A stretch of 64,000 nt of DNA from Sporosarcina sp. P34 (GCF_002743375.1 NZ_PDZC01000004.1:1-64000), one strand, 5' to 3'; counted from the first letter of the stretch, positions 42,826 to 54,047 are shown. Notes: generated from the sequence alone by a model not told the origin. Numbers and translations are program-made.

Positions 42826-45800
42826 TTACATATTACGGCGGTACTGCCCGCCTACTTCGTACAGTGCGTTCGTAATTTGTCCGAGACTCGCTACTCGCAC
42901 AGTCTTCATCAACTCAGCGAATACATTACCTCCCGTAATCGCTACTTCCTGAAGATCAGCAAGTGCTTGCCCTGCTTCGTCAGCATGCTTGGCTTGGAAT
43001 GCGCGCAAGTTGGTAATTTGGGACTCTTTTTCTTGTTGTGTCGCACGTGCCAACTCCATATTATCGATATCTTCCTCAGATGGCGGATTCGGATTCAAGT
43101 AGGTATTGACGCCGATGATCGGTAGCTCCCCTGAGTGCTTTTTCATTTCATAATACATCGATTCTTCCTGGATCTTGCCACGTTGGTACTGCGTCTCCAT
43201 AGAGCCTAGTACACCGCCACGGTCGTTCAGTCGGTCGAATTCTTGTAATACCGCTTCTTCTACGAGACTTGTCATTTCTTCTATAATGAAAGCCCCTTGA
43301 AGCGGATTTTCGTTCTTTGACAAGCCGTGTTCTTTCATGATAATCATCTGGATCGCCATCGCGCGGCGAACAGATTCTTCTGTTGGTGTCGTAATGGCTT
43401 CGTCGTATGCATTTGTGTGTAGCGAGTTACAGTTATCTTGCAACGCCATTAATGCCTGCAAAGTTGTGCGAATGTCGTTGAAATCAATTTCTTGAGCATG
43501 CAAACTACGGCCAGATGTTTGGATATGGTATTTCAACTTTTGGCTGCGTTCATTCGCTCCATATTTGTCTCGCATCGTAATCGCCCAAATTCGACGTGCC
43601 ACGCGACCAATTACCGTATACTCTGGATCAAGACCATTGGAAAAGAAGAACGATAAGTTCGGTGCAAAGTCGTCGATATGCATGCCCCGGCTCAAGTAAT
43701 ACTCCACATACGTGAAGCCATTTGCGAGTGTGAACGCAAGCTGTGAAATCGGATTCGATCCCGCTTCTGCGATATGATAGCCAGAAATCGATACGGAATA
43801 GTAATTACGAACTTTTTTATCAATGAAGTATTGTTGGATATCACCCATTAGACGTAATGCAAATTCTGTAGAGAAAATACAGGTGTTTTGCCCTTGGTCT
43901 TCTTTCAAAATATCCGCTTGTACTGTTCCACGGACCGTTTGGAATGTCATTTCCCGTACTTCAGTGAACTCTTCGACAGAAAGTGTCCGTCCAAGTTCTT
44001 GTTCTTTTTTACGTACTTGCTGATCGACTGCTGCATTCATGAACATCGCTAGGATAATCGGTGCCGGTCCATTGATTGTCATAGACACAGAAGTCGAAGG
44101 CGAGCAGAGATCGAAGCCGTCATAGAGCTTCTTCATATCTTCGAGTGTACAAATACTCACGCCTGATTCGCCAACTTTTCCGTAGATGTCAGGACGTTCA
44201 TCGGGATCTTCTCCGTATAATGTTACAGAGTCAAACGCTGTGGATAAACGTTTTGCGTCGTCATCTTTTGATACATAGTGGAAGCGACGATTCGTACGTT
44301 CAGGTGTCCCTTCCCCAGCGAACTGACGGCGCGGATCCTCGCCTTCGCGTTTGAATGGGAAGACGCCTCCAGTATACGGGAATGAACCCGGAACGTTCTC
44401 GCTATATACAAAGCGTAGGATTTCACCATAGTCTTTGTATGGCGGCAACACTACTTTCGGAACTTTCAAGCCAGATAGACTGACAGTATTGAGCTTCGTA
44501 CGGATTTCTTTATCGCGTATTTTCACCACATATTCATCCTGCTCGTAAGATTCTTTCAAAGGCCCCCAGTTTTTCAAAGCACGTTTCGATTCGCCTGTTA
44601 ATTGCTCTTCAACGCCTTCTTTCAAGCTATTCAATGATTCTAGTAATGCTTCGTTAGAATCTGCTTCTTTCACTGCTTCGATCGCACCTTCTAGTTGGAA
44701 CATGCGACGTGCCAGTTCTGCTTGCTGTTTCGAATTCGCATGATAATTACGAATCGTCGACGCGATTTCTCGTAAATAGTGGCTACGGTCAGGTGGAATA
44801 ATCACGGTTTGCTTTTGATTCGTCACGAAGTCTGTGTAACTTGTCGTCCAATCAGAATCCGTTGCGTTGTTGAGTTTTTCAACAAGCGCTGCAAAAAGTG
44901 TGTTGGTACCTTTATCGTTAAACTGGCTTGCAATCGTGCCATATACAGGCATCGTTTCAAGATCATGATCAAATAGCAAATGGCTACGTTGATATTGTTT
45001 ACGTACTTGGATCAATGCATCTTCCGAACCTTTTCGCTCAAATTTATTAATCACAATTAAGTCGGCAAAGTCGATCATATCAATTTTCTCAAGCTGTGTC
45101 GGCGCGCCAAATTCACTCGTCATCACGTACATCGAAACATCAGAGACATCCGTAATACGTGCATCCCCTTGCCCAATTCCGCTCGTCTCTACAATAATCA
45201 AGTCATAGCCAGCTGCTTTTGTGATATCCAGCACGTCATGGATAGCCGTTGTTAGCTCTGAACGTGATCCGCGTGTTGCCAGACTGCGCATGTAGACACG
45301 ATTATTAAAGATCGCATTCATACGAATCCGGTCACCGAGTAACGCTCCGCCGGTTTTTTGCTTCGTTGGATCTACGGAAAGGATGGCTACTCTTTTGTCA
45401 GGGAACTCACGCAAGAAACGACGTATTAATTCATCCGTCAATGAACTTTTACCTGCTCCACCTGTACCTGTAATCCCTAGTACTGGCGTTTGTTTGGACA
45501 TGGCCCGTGCACGATCGAGTAATTGCTTCGTCGCTTCGTCTTTGTTCAAATGATTTTCTTCTACGTACGTGATTAAATTTGCTAGAATACCTGGTGTTTC
45601 TGCTGTCAGTTGTTCAAGGTTGGCCTCTTCGCTTTCGGGAGTCGTGGAGAAATCCGATAGTTCCATGATTTTATTGATCATGCCTTGTAGACCTAGTTTT
45701 CGACCGTCTTCCGGTGAAAAAATCCATTCGATGCCGTATTCATGCAACTCTTTGATTTCTTTTGGGATGATGACTCCTCCACCACCGCCGAATATTTTAA

Positions 45801-46083
45801 TATGGGAAGCGCCTCTTTCCTTCAGTAAGTCATACATGTATTTGAAATACTCCACGTGACCACCCTGGTAGGAGGACATCGCGATTCCTTGCACATCTTC
45901 TTGAATGGCAGCGTTTACAACTTCTTCAACAGATCGATTATGTCCGAGATGAATAACTTCCGCTCCGGTTGCTTGTAATATTCTGCGCATGATATTGATC
46001 GATGCATCATGCCCGTCGAATAAACTAGATGCCGTTACGAAACGAATATGGTGTTTCGGTTTATAGATTTCTTCAGTTACCAT
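42826..46083 (-). CDS. icmF: Fused acyl-CoA mutase IcmF with its G-protein chaperone
   Basis: Adenosylcobalamin-dependent isomerisation of isobutyryl-CoA and n-butyryl-CoA (or related branched acyl-CoAs). 1085 residues in the IcmF order: B12-binding domain (about 10-145; His25 in LFDGHDASI is the cobalt ligand region), MeaB-type GTPase (about 195-430; P-loop [12 protein letters not shown] at 203-214), then the mutase barrel (about 520-1085; [13 protein letters not shown]). Last gene of the operon with two acyl-CoA dehydrogenases and a TetR regulator. Cobalamin genes lie 10 kb away. Substrate preference cannot be fixed by eye. Confidence 0.95.
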   Translation of the reverse strand: MVTEEIYKPKHHIRFVTASSLFDGHDASINIMRRILQATGAEVIHLGHNRSVEEVVNAAIQEDVQGIAMSSYQGGHVEYFKYMYDLLKERGASHIKIFGGGGGVIIPKEIKELHEYGIEWIFSPEDGRKLGLQGMINKIMELSDFSTTPESEEANLEQLTAETPGILANLITYVEENHLNKDEATKQLLDRARAMSKQTPVLGITGTGGAGKSSLTDELIRRFLREFPDKRVAILSVDPTKQKTGGALLGDRIRMNAIFNNRVYMRSLATRGSRSELTTAIHDVLDITKAAGYDLIIVETSGIGQGDARITDVSDVSMYVMTSEFGAPTQLEKIDMIDFADLIVINKFERKGSEDALIQVRKQYQRSHLLFDHDLETMPVYGTIASQFNDKGTNTLFAALVEKLNNATDSDWTTSYTDFVTNQKQTVIIPPDRSHYLREIASTIRNYHANSKQQAELARRMFQLEGAIEAVKEADSNEALLESLNSLKEGVEEQLTGESKRALKNWGPLKESYEQDEYVVKIRDKEIRTKLNTVSLSGLKVPKVVLPPYKDYGEILRFVYSENVPGSFPYTGGVFPFKREGEDPRRQFAGEGTPERTNRRFHYVSKDDDAKRLSTAFDSVTLYGEDPDERPDIYGKVGESGVSICTLEDMKKLYDGFDLCSPSTSVSMTINGPAPIILAMFMNAAVDQQVRKKEQELGRTLSVEEFTEVREMTFQTVRGTVQADILKEDQGQNTCIFSTEFALRLMGDIQQYFIDKKVRNYYSVSISGYHIAEAGSNPISQLAFTLANGFTYVEYYLSRGMHIDDFAPNLSFFFSNGLDPEYTVIGRVARRIWAITMRDKYGANERSQKLKYHIQTSGRSLHAQEIDFNDIRTTLQALMALQDNCNSLHTNAYDEAITTPTEESVRRAMAIQMIIMKEHGLSKNENPLQGAFIIEEMTSLVEEAVLQEFDRLNDRGGVLGSMETQYQRGKIQEESMYYEMKKHSGELPIIGVNTYLNPNPPSEEDIDNMELARATQQEKESQITNLRAFQAKHADEAGQALADLQEVAITGGNVFAELMKTVRVASLGQITNALYEVGGQYRRNM

Positions 46084-46151
46084 TTGCCTTCCACCTTCCG
46101 TACATGCTGACCACCGCCACGAATATTTTCATGGCGGAGTCCTCAAGTTAT

Positions 46152-46769
46152 TTACTTCTCCAAACCTTTGATAATTTGATCAGTTTGTACTTTCGTATAG
46201 TGTTCTAACGTATATGGTTTGCGCAAAGCCCATCTTCTGAATGACCACATTTGGCCGGATACGAGGATGTGGTGTGCGATCAGTGATACTTCATCCGGTC
46301 CGATGCGTAGATTCCCAGCTTCCATGCACTTACGAATGATTGTCTCAAATTGCTCGACCATTTCGAGTTCTTTAGTGAGTACATAACGAAGCGCTTCGCT
46401 CGGTAACGATTTTGACTCTTGGTACATGACGAGGAACTCATCCGACATTTGATCGATGACTTCGTAATACCGTGCAATCGCCACACGTAGCCCTTCTACC
46501 GTGTTGTCATTGTTATCGAGCTCAGACAAACGAACTTTAACTTCATCATAAATATTGTCACAGACGAGATACAGGACATCTTCCTTTGTCCGAATATACT
46601 CGTATAATGTGCCAATACTGAAGCCCGCCTCTTTGGCGATTTCACGTGTAGTCGTTCGGTGAAATCCTTTGTCGATAAATAATTTAACTGCGCCGCGGCT
46701 AATCTGTGCACGTCGCTTCTGAACAAGTTCTTCATCTTTGACGGTAGATTTCACTTCATGTTTTGGCAT
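46152..46769 (-). CDS. TetR/AcrR family regulator
   Basis: 205 residues. N-terminal TetR helix-turn-helix (about 20-66; TTTREIAKEAGFSIGTLYEYIRTKEDVLY) and a helical ligand-binding domain with a TetR_C-like segment. Placed between the first acyl-CoA dehydrogenase and icmF, 15 bases from the former, so it likely responds to an acyl-CoA and may control icmF or the whole operon. The FadR-like operator at 54130 could be its site or that of a genomic FadR elsewhere. Confidence 0.9.
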   Translation of the reverse strand: MPKHEVKSTVKDEELVQKRRAQISRGAVKLFIDKGFHRTTTREIAKEAGFSIGTLYEYIRTKEDVLYLVCDNIYDEVKVRLSELDNNDNTVEGLRVAIARYYEVIDQMSDEFLVMYQESKSLPSEALRYVLTKELEMVEQFETIIRKCMEAGNLRIGPDEVSLIAHHILVSGQMWSFRRWALRKPYTLEHYTKVQTDQIIKGLEK

Positions 46770-46784
46770 TGCCTAGACCTCCTG

Positions 46785-47924
46785 TTATTTCGTCAGCATA
46801 CGAGATATGACGAGACGTTGAATTTCTTGTGTACCTTCATAAATTTGCGTAATTTTCGCGTCACGCATATAGCGCTCCACGGGATAATCTTTTGTATAAC
46901 CGTAACCGCCGAATACTTGAACGGCCTCTGTTGTGACTTTCATCGCTGTGTCACCAGCCATTAGTTTCGCCATAGCAGACGCTTTACCGTACGGTAGGTC
47001 GTTCGATTCGAGCCACGCTGCTTGATACGTCAACAGACGAGATGCTTCTGTTGCCGTTGCCATATCCGCCAATTTAAAGCTAATGCCTTGGTTGGCAACG
47101 ATGGGCTTGCCGAATTGTGTACGTTCTTTTGAGTAATCGACAGCAGCGTCAAGCGCGCCTTGTGCAATCCCTACTGCTTGAGCAGCAATTCCGTTACGTC
47201 CGCCATCAAGCGTTTTCATTGCGATAATGAACCCCTCACCTTCTTCTCCAAGAAGATTTTCTTTCGGCACGCGACAGTTATCTAATACGACTTCTGTTGT
47301 CGGTGAAGAACGAATTCCCAGTTTCTTCTCTTTCTTCCCTACAGAGAATCCTTCAAATGTACTTTCTACAATGAATGCGCTTGTTCCTTTATGTTTAGAT
47401 TCCGGATCGGTTACAGCAAAGACAATGTACGTGTCAGCAATCCCGCCATTTGTAATGAAGATTTTCGAGCCATTTAGCACGTAGTCATCACCGTCAAGCT
47501 TCGCTGTAGTTTTCATGCCACCCGCGTCTGATCCTGAACCCGCTTCTGTTAGACAGTATGCACCCATCTTCGTACCTTCCGCAAGTGGGCGTAAGTATTT
47601 TTGTTTCTGTTCTTCGTTACCGTATTTGAATAGCGGCCATCCTGCTAGAGATGTGTGTGCAGACAAGACGACGCCTGTAGATGCGCAAACACGCGATAGT
47701 TCTTCTACAGCAATGACGTAGGCAAGGTAGTCGCTACCAATGCCGCCGTATTCTTCTGGCCATGGAATGCCCGTGAGTCCAAGTTCGGCCATCTTGTGGA
47801 ATATGTCCATGTCGAATGTTTCGTCTTCGTCCCGTTGTGCTGCAGTTGGCGCTACTTCATTTTGTGCAAAGTCGCGTACCATCTTTCTAATCATTTCATG
47901 TTCTTCTGATAATTTAAAGTCCAT
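46785..47924 (-). CDS. Acyl-CoA dehydrogenase (AcdA type)
   Basis: FAD enzyme that makes trans-2-enoyl-CoA. 379 residues in the three-domain ACAD fold: FAD/substrate motifs [14 protein letters not shown] and [14 protein letters not shown], catalytic Glu near the C-terminus in [14 protein letters not shown]. Close paralogue of the gene at 48404. The short/branched versus butyryl preference is uncertain; location beside IcmF suggests short or branched acyl-CoAs. Confidence 0.94.
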   Translation of the reverse strand: MDFKLSEEHEMIRKMVRDFAQNEVAPTAAQRDEDETFDMDIFHKMAELGLTGIPWPEEYGGIGSDYLAYVIAVEELSRVCASTGVVLSAHTSLAGWPLFKYGNEEQKQKYLRPLAEGTKMGAYCLTEAGSGSDAGGMKTTAKLDGDDYVLNGSKIFITNGGIADTYIVFAVTDPESKHKGTSAFIVESTFEGFSVGKKEKKLGIRSSPTTEVVLDNCRVPKENLLGEEGEGFIIAMKTLDGGRNGIAAQAVGIAQGALDAAVDYSKERTQFGKPIVANQGISFKLADMATATEASRLLTYQAAWLESNDLPYGKASAMAKLMAGDTAMKVTTEAVQVFGGYGYTKDYPVERYMRDAKITQIYEGTQEIQRLVISRMLTK

Positions 47925-48003
47925 TTTTCTCCCACCCTTTTGTATGTTTAGTTAATGAAATTTTAGTTTTGAAGAAGGATAGCTTGAAATTGGTTTGCGG
48001 TTA
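47925..48003. other. Gap between the two acyl-CoA dehydrogenases, left part
   Basis: Together with P3 and array F this makes a 480-base interruption inside an otherwise tight operon. I see no ORF and no clear promoter; the upstream sequence before 47924 carries only the ribosome site GGGTGGGAG. Confidence 0.45.
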
Positions 48004-48167
48004 GGGGATTGGAGCTCCAGAAGGGGACGCTTTCCGGGGGCGCGGCTTACTAAAGGAAGTCTATGAGGGCACATGCTCCTAACGCTTCGCTTTTACTCGC
48101 AAAAGCCGTCCTTCGCTACGGCTCTCGCTGATCCCCAGGAGTCGCCCCTTCTTCCGCTCCAATCCCT
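48004..48167. repeat. Palindromic element P3
   Basis: A 164-base imperfect palindrome: GGGGATTGGAGCTCCAGAAG, then GGACGCTTTCCGGGGG; mirrored by CCCCAGGAGTCGCCCCTTC and TTCCGCTCCAATCCC. The centre is longer than in P1 and P2 and contains an AAAAGCCGTCCTTCGCTACGGCT hairpin region. Sits inside the operon between two acyl-CoA dehydrogenase genes. Confidence 0.85.
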
Positions 48168-48222
48168 ACTTATTTACTTGTTGAAGCAAACTGATATTAT
48201 TAATTAGTAAGTTGTTGTGGAT

Positions 48223-48390
48223 CACGCGCTGCAGCTTGCGCTGACCGCGCCAAAGATGTTGCTAACCGCGCCATTCTGTAGCTAGACCGCGCGATTGTCT
48301 ACGAGAACCGCGCGATTCATTGGAATAACCGCTCCAATCTACTGTCCGACCGCGCCAAAGTACGGCAGAACCGCGCAATGCGCTCCCCTA
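48223..48390 (+). repeat. ACCGCGC 21-bp phased repeat array F
   Basis: Seven cores ACCGCGC (one ACCGCTC) begin at 48244, 48265, 48286, 48307, 48328, 48349 and 48370, exactly 21 bp apart with no indel. The bases following the core favour (C/G)A(A/T). The core shares nothing with GAGCG arrays, but the period is identical. A worn copy (CACGCGC) precedes at 48223. It lies directly after P3 and ends 14 bases before the stop of the upstream acyl-CoA dehydrogenase gene. Confidence 0.9.
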
Positions 48391-48403
48391 TGCGCTTCTA
48401 GCT

Positions 48404-49540
48404 TTAGTTTGTTAGATGTTTGGCGATGACTACTTTTTGAATTTCGCTTGTACCTTCGTAGATTTGGCATACTTTCGCGTCGCGGAAATAACGTTCGACT
48501 GGATAATCCTTCGTGTAGCCGTAGCCGCCGAATACTTGGACGGCTTCTATGGAGTTATCTACCGCTGCTTGTGATGCGAATAGTTTGGCTATGGAGGCTT
48601 CTTTGCCGCATGGTTTGTTTTCTGAGCGTAACCAAGCCGCGCGGTAGACTAGTAGTCGGGCCGCTTCTGTTGCGGTAGCCATGTCGGCTAGTTTGAATCC
48701 TATGCCTTGATTGACTGCGATGGGTTTCCCGAATTGTTCGCGTTCTTTTGCATAGGCAACGGCAGCTTCTAGTGAGGCTTCCGCTATGCCTAGTGCTTGA
48801 GCGGCGATGCCGATTCGGCCGACGTCAAGGTTGGCCATGGCGATTTTGAAGCCGCCACCTTCTTCACCTAGTCTATTTTCTACTGGCACTTTCATATTGT
48901 CGAAGCTCAGCGCGACGGTCCGCGAGCCGTGTAGGCCCATTTTCTTTTCATCTTTACCTATAGATAATCCCGGTGTGTCACGGTCGACGATAAATGCAGT
49001 GATACCATACGTTCCTTTTTCAGGAGCAGTGTTAACAAACACAATGTAGACGTCCGCTTCCCCACCGTTTGTGATGAACATTTTGGAACCATTAACGATG
49101 TAATGGTCGTCGACTCGCTTCGCTCTTGTTTTCAATGAACCTGCATCTGATCCAGACGATGCCTCTGTCAGGCAAAATGCACCGAGGTATTTACCGGACG
49201 CCATTTTCGGCAAGTAGCGATTCTTTTGTTCTTCCGTACCAAAGTAGAGGATCGGATTCATTCCAACAGAAGTATGGACAGACAATACGACTCCCATGAC
49301 AGCACTGACTTTTGATAGTTCGTGGATCGCGATGATATATGACAAGAAGTCCATCTCTGAACCCCCATACTGTTCAGGTGCTGTAATTCCCATCAATCCG
49401 AGTTCACCCATTTTTTCAAGTAGTTCACGTGGAAATTCCCCATCTTCCATTCGTGGAATCCAAGGTTCGATCTCGTTTTTCGCGAAATCACGAACCATTT
49501 GGCGCATCATTAGTTGTTCTTCTGTTAATGTAAAGTCCAT
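48404..49540 (-). CDS. Acyl-CoA dehydrogenase (second paralogue)
   Basis: 378-residue FAD-dependent ACAD, roughly 50-60% identical by eye to the neighbour at 46785. ATG 49540 (MDFTLTEEQLMM) is chosen for its GAGGTG six bases upstream; the longer reading from 49549 adds only three residues. FAD motifs FCLTEASSGSDAGS and FITNGGEADVYIVF, catalytic Glu in QIYEGTSEIQKVVI. Follows HBD in the operon. Confidence 0.94.
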   Translation of the reverse strand: MDFTLTEEQLMMRQMVRDFAKNEIEPWIPRMEDGEFPRELLEKMGELGLMGITAPEQYGGSEMDFLSYIIAIHELSKVSAVMGVVLSVHTSVGMNPILYFGTEEQKNRYLPKMASGKYLGAFCLTEASSGSDAGSLKTRAKRVDDHYIVNGSKMFITNGGEADVYIVFVNTAPEKGTYGITAFIVDRDTPGLSIGKDEKKMGLHGSRTVALSFDNMKVPVENRLGEEGGGFKIAMANLDVGRIGIAAQALGIAEASLEAAVAYAKEREQFGKPIAVNQGIGFKLADMATATEAARLLVYRAAWLRSENKPCGKEASIAKLFASQAAVDNSIEAVQVFGGYGYTKDYPVERYFRDAKVCQIYEGTSEIQKVVIAKHLTN

Positions 49541-49572
49541 CCTTTTCACCTCTTGCTTTCAATTTCATTCAT

Positions 49573-50424
49573 TTATTCGTATGAATAGAAACCCCGCCCT
49601 GTTTTTTTACCGTGCCAACCTGCTTTGACGTATTTACGTAGCAACGGGCATGGACGGTATTTTGAGTCGCCAAATCCTTCATACAATGTTTCCATAATGT
49701 ACAGGCACGTATCCAGTCCAATGAAATCTGCTAGCTGCAGAGGCCCCATCGGATGATTCATCCCCATTTTCATGACGTCGTCAATCGCTTCTTTTGTCGC
49801 GACACCTTCGTACAATGTGAAGATGGCTTCGTTGATCATCGGCATCAATACACGGTTCGCAACAAATCCTGGTGCGTCGTTCACTTCAACCGGTGTTTTG
49901 TTGAGCTTTTTTGTCAGATCTTCGACCGCTTCGTAGACATCGTCATCTGTTGCGAGTCCGCGAATGACTTCAACAAGTTGCATGACTGGTACCGGATTCA
50001 TGAAATGCATGCCAATTACTTTACCTGGACGTTTTGTAGCCGCAGCGATTTCCGTGATAGGTAACGAAGATGTGTTCGTTGCCAAGATGGTATGTTCCGG
50101 TGTGATTTCATCTAACTCTGCGAAAATCTTCGTTTTGATTGCCATATTTTCAACTGCGGCTTCGATGACGATATCGGCATCTCTCGCATTTTTCATATCT
50201 AGTGATTGTGTGAACCGACCGAGGACTGCATCTTTCTCTTCCTCCGTCATACGTCCTTTTTCCACGTTGCGTGTTAAGTTTTTCGTGATGACTTTAAAAC
50301 CTCGATCGTATGCTTCTTCTTTTAGATCGTGAAGAGTGACTTGATAGCCTGCCTGTGCACAGACTTGAGCAATTCCACCGCCCATTTGTCCTGCGCCGAT
50401 TACAAATACTTTTTCAATTGTCAT
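49573..50424 (-). CDS. 3-hydroxybutyryl-CoA dehydrogenase
   Basis: NAD(P)-dependent oxidation of 3-hydroxyacyl-CoA to acetoacetyl-CoA (or reverse). 283 residues: Rossmann GAGQMGGGIAQVCAQAGY at the N-terminus, catalytic His-Glu with NPVPVMQLVEVI, and the dimerising C-terminal domain (PGFVANRVLMPMINEA). MmgB/HBD type, placed after the thiolase gene as in butanoate/beta-oxidation operons. Confidence 0.95.
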   Translation of the reverse strand: MTIEKVFVIGAGQMGGGIAQVCAQAGYQVTLHDLKEEAYDRGFKVITKNLTRNVEKGRMTEEEKDAVLGRFTQSLDMKNARDADIVIEAAVENMAIKTKIFAELDEITPEHTILATNTSSLPITEIAAATKRPGKVIGMHFMNPVPVMQLVEVIRGLATDDDVYEAVEDLTKKLNKTPVEVNDAPGFVANRVLMPMINEAIFTLYEGVATKEAIDDVMKMGMNHPMGPLQLADFIGLDTCLYIMETLYEGFGDSKYRPCPLLRKYVKAGWHGKKTGRGFYSYE

Positions 50425-50439
50425 CTACAATGCCCCCGG

Positions 50440-51630
50440 TCAGTTAGTATTTGGTACTTCGATCATGATCGCATCTCCTTGGCCGCCACCTGAACAGATA
50501 GCTGCGATACCGATTCCACCACCGCGACGTTTTAGTTCATTCGCCAATGTTAGGACCACACGCGCTCCGCTTGCCCCAATTGGGTGTCCTAGTGCGACTG
50601 CGCCTCCATTGACGTTGACTTTTTCTTCGTCCAGTCCAGCGATTTGTGAGCTTGCGAGCGCAACGACTGCGAATGCTTCATTGATTTCGTATAGATCAAT
50701 GTCTTCTGCAGTTTTCCCTGTTTTCTCAAGCAACGCCTTGATGACATGACCTGGTGTTTCAGGGAAACGCTCCGGTTCGATCGCTACTTCCGCGTGACCT
50801 AGAATCACAGCAAGCGGTTCCTTGCCTTGTTTTTTCGCTTCATCTTCATTCATTAACACGACAGCACATGCACCGTCGTTGATGCCAGGTGCGTTTCCAG
50901 CCGTGATACTACCGTCTTTACCGAACGCTGGGCGTAGTTTTGCCAACGATTCAAGTGAGCTGCCTCGACGTGGGCCTTCATCTTCCGTCACAACGACTGG
51001 ATCACCTTTACGTTGAGGAATGCTGACCGCAACGATCTCCTCTGCGAATAGTCCTTTATCCATTGCTTCAAGTGCACGTTCATGACTACGTAATGACCAT
51101 TTGTCCTGTGTTTCACGGCTTACTGAAAAGTCATTTGCTGTGCTATTTCCGTACGTACCCATATGAACATTGCCCGGCGCGAATGCACAAGTTAGTCCGT
51201 CGTATATCATGCCGTCCACTAATGTGCTATCGCCCATTTTCAAACCTGAGCGGACATTTGCATAATACGGTGCATTGGTCATCGACTCCATACCACCAGC
51301 AACGATCGTTGTCTCATCTCCGAGTCGGATTAGCTGGTCGGCAAGTGTGATACTACGCATTCCGGAAGCGCATACTTTGTTGATCGTTTCCGTTTTGACG
51401 CCGTATGGAATGCCACCTTTGACAGCTGCTTGACGTGATGGAATCTGACCTTGCCCCGCTTGTAATACAGTCCCCATGATTACTTCATCCACTTGATCGC
51501 CTTGTACGCCAGCACGTGCCAATGCTTCTTTGATCGCAATGCCGCCTAGATCACTTGCTGTTTGTGATTGCAATGCACCGCTTAGTTTTCCAAATGGTGT
51601 TCTAGCACCTTGTAAAATAACTGTTCTCAT
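50440..51630 (-). CDS. Acetyl-CoA acetyltransferase (thiolase)
   Basis: Cleaves acetoacetyl-CoA with CoA (or condenses two acetyl-CoA). 396 residues: nucleophile Cys87 in NKVCASGMRS, GGMESMTNAPY, His in LGHPIGASGAR and the second Cys in AICSGGGQGDA. Likely works with HBD next to it. Between etfD and HBD in the operon. Confidence 0.96.
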   Translation of the reverse strand: MRTVILQGARTPFGKLSGALQSQTASDLGGIAIKEALARAGVQGDQVDEVIMGTVLQAGQGQIPSRQAAVKGGIPYGVKTETINKVCASGMRSITLADQLIRLGDETTIVAGGMESMTNAPYYANVRSGLKMGDSTLVDGMIYDGLTCAFAPGNVHMGTYGNSTANDFSVSRETQDKWSLRSHERALEAMDKGLFAEEIVAVSIPQRKGDPVVVTEDEGPRRGSSLESLAKLRPAFGKDGSITAGNAPGINDGACAVVLMNEDEAKKQGKEPLAVILGHAEVAIEPERFPETPGHVIKALLEKTGKTAEDIDLYEINEAFAVVALASSQIAGLDEEKVNVNGGAVALGHPIGASGARVVLTLANELKRRGGGIGIAAICSGGGQGDAIMIEVPNTN

Positions 51631-51785
51631 CTTCCCATTCCCCCTATTTGTGTACTGACTGAACGCTCGCTCGATACTTGACTACTAAATAAGAGGGTGC
51701 ATAGCCCCTCTTATTATAGTTCATTCAATTGTTAGCGCTTTAGATAACTTAATTGTACGGTATTGACACGATATTCACAATACTT

Positions 51786-54047
51786 TTAATACTGTTTTCC
51801 GTCGTCGTTTTTCGGTGTTTCATCCCCTGTTTCAACCGTTACAGCCAACTCAGGCTCCGAAATCCGTTCTTCCGATTCTACTACTTCTTCCACAACTACT
51901 ATTTCTTCTACCACTTCTTCTTCGGGCTCCGCCACCGTTTGGAATTCTCCAAAGATCGATCGCTCCAATAGTTCAGCAATGTCGTATGTGCCGACTTGTT
52001 CTTCAACTTCAACCGCTTTCGTTCCGTCAGACAACATTGTCAAGCAATACGGACAGCCAGATGAAATGATTCCTGGGCTGACTTCAAGCGCTTGTTCAGT
52101 ACGTGCTACGTTAACGCGCTGGCCTGTATCTTCTTCCATCCACATCATACCGCCACCTGCTCCACAGCACATGCCCTCTTCACGGTTACGTTCCATTTCG
52201 ACCAACTGAACGCCCGGAATCGCTTTAAGGATTTCTCTTGGCTGATCATAGACGTCGTTATAGCGGCCTAGATAACAAGAGTCGTGGAATGTAATGACTT
52301 CATCAATTGCATATTTCGGTACTAGTTTGCCTGCCATGACCAGTTCATAAAGCAACTCGGTATGGTGTTTAACGATGACTTGCAGACCGAAATCGGGATA
52401 TTCATTTTTAAAGATATTGTATGCGTGCGGATCGATCGTGACAATTTTTGAAACATTGGCTTTTTCGAATTCCGCGATATTCGCTGTTGCGAGCTCTTGG
52501 AATAAGAATTCATTTCCGAGACGACGTGGTGTGTCTCCGGAGTTCTTCTCTTTGTTACCAAGAATTGCGAAGCTTACTCCTGCTTCATTCAATAAATGTG
52601 CGAAAGATAGAGCGATTTTCTGTGAGCGGTTATCAAACGCACCCATCGAACCAACCCATAGTAAGTATTCGAAATCTTCCCCAGCTTTCTTCGCTTCCTT
52701 CACTGTCGGGATGTGTAAGTCTGGACGTGCATCTCTCCAGTTTTCTTTCTCTTTGCGGTTAAGACCCCACGGATTGCCTTGACGTTCGATATTAGTCATC
52801 GCGCGCTGAGCATCGGGATCCATCTTCCCTTCCGTCATCACCAGATAACGGCGAAGATCGATAATTTTATCTACGTGTTCATTCATTACTGGACACTGGT
52901 CTTCACAGTTACGGCACGTCGTACATGCCCAAATTTCTTCTTCTGTGATGACGTCTCCGATCAATGAAGGACTATATAATTCATCGATTGTCATACCTTC
53001 CGTCGTAGCAGCAAATGCCAATTGATTTCCTTGTGTGTTTTTAAACATTAGTTGAGGTACCCACGGTTGTTGCTTCGTCATGACAGCACCTGTGTTTGTT
53101 AAGTGGTCACGTAGCTTCGTGATCAAGTCCATCGGCGACAGCATTTTACCAGTACCCGTCGCTGGGCACATATTCGTACAGCGTCCACATTCCACACATG
53201 CATAGAAGTCTATCATTTGCGCTTGTGTGAAGTCGGTGATCTTACCTACACCGAGTGGCGGCATTTCATCCTCGTCTTCGATTTCTTCAAGTGCTTCAAA
53301 ATCGATTGGCTTCAAACGTCCCGCGTGATCTAAGCGGTGGAAATAGACGTTTGCCGGACCTGCAATCAAGTGCGCGTGCTTCGATTGTGGAACATACACT
53401 AGGAACGTCAGCAATGTTAGTAAGTGTACCCACCAGCCGATAAAGAATATGGTGACGGCTACGCCTGTCGGAACACCGCTGAATACTGTTGCGATGATCG
53501 ACGCCATGGGCTCTGTCCAGGTAGTGCCTTCATTATGCCAAACCATGTTCGCGCCGTTAGCGACCAGTGTGGAAATCATAAGTAGTCCAATAAATATAAG
53601 AACTAGACCAGACTTCCAGCCGCGTTTTAGACGAACTAGCTTCTCCATGTAACGACGGTAGAACGCCCACACGACCGCTACTAAGATAACAAATACGACA
53701 ATTTCTTGAAAGAATGTAAACGCCGGATACAACGGGCCAAGCGGCAGATGTGATCCCGGTTTCAAGCCTTTCCAGATCAGGTCAATTGCCCCAAATTGAA
53801 CGAGTAGGAAACCATAAAAGAACATCACATGGATGGCCCCACTCTTTTTATCTTTCAGTAGTTTCTTTTGTCCAAATACGTAAACCCAAATTTTCTTCAA
53901 ACGCGCTTTAACATCATTATCGAATTCTTCTTTTCTCCCCAGTCGGATGAATTCGTAGCGAGTTTTTAGTAAGTATAGGAATAAACCAAAGCCGTATATA
54001 ACGACCGCTGCAAATAATATCCAGTTCGCGATAAGTAATATATTCAT
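51786..54047 (-). CDS. fadF: EtfD/FadF-type ETF:quinone oxidoreductase (heterodisulfide reductase-like Fe-S protein)
   Basis: Membrane Fe-S protein proposed to pass electrons from acyl-CoA dehydrogenases, via ETF, to menaquinone. About 753 residues: six or so N-terminal membrane helices (1-225, nitrate-reductase gamma-like), two ferredoxin clusters CVECGRCTNMCP (about 280) and CTTCRNCEDQCP (about 375), and two CCG-type motifs (CYLGRYND, GMCCGAGGG). The last 60 residues are an acidic Glu/Val tail, unusual for the family. etfAB are not in the window. Its promoter overlaps a FadR-like operator. Confidence 0.92.
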   Translation of the reverse strand: MNILLIANWILFAAVVIYGFGLFLYLLKTRYEFIRLGRKEEFDNDVKARLKKIWVYVFGQKKLLKDKKSGAIHVMFFYGFLLVQFGAIDLIWKGLKPGSHLPLGPLYPAFTFFQEIVVFVILVAVVWAFYRRYMEKLVRLKRGWKSGLVLIFIGLLMISTLVANGANMVWHNEGTTWTEPMASIIATVFSGVPTGVAVTIFFIGWWVHLLTLLTFLVYVPQSKHAHLIAGPANVYFHRLDHAGRLKPIDFEALEEIEDEDEMPPLGVGKITDFTQAQMIDFYACVECGRCTNMCPATGTGKMLSPMDLITKLRDHLTNTGAVMTKQQPWVPQLMFKNTQGNQLAFAATTEGMTIDELYSPSLIGDVITEEEIWACTTCRNCEDQCPVMNEHVDKIIDLRRYLVMTEGKMDPDAQRAMTNIERQGNPWGLNRKEKENWRDARPDLHIPTVKEAKKAGEDFEYLLWVGSMGAFDNRSQKIALSFAHLLNEAGVSFAILGNKEKNSGDTPRRLGNEFLFQELATANIAEFEKANVSKIVTIDPHAYNIFKNEYPDFGLQVIVKHHTELLYELVMAGKLVPKYAIDEVITFHDSCYLGRYNDVYDQPREILKAIPGVQLVEMERNREEGMCCGAGGGMMWMEEDTGQRVNVARTEQALEVSPGIISSGCPYCLTMLSDGTKAVEVEEQVGTYDIAELLERSIFGEFQTVAEPEEEVVEEIVVVEEVVESEERISEPELAVTVETGDETPKNDDGKQY

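Noticed and set aside
46785..49540. Tandem duplication of acyl-CoA dehydrogenases as a recent event
   Set aside because: The two proteins differ at many positions and are separated by P3 and array F; they look like old paralogues.
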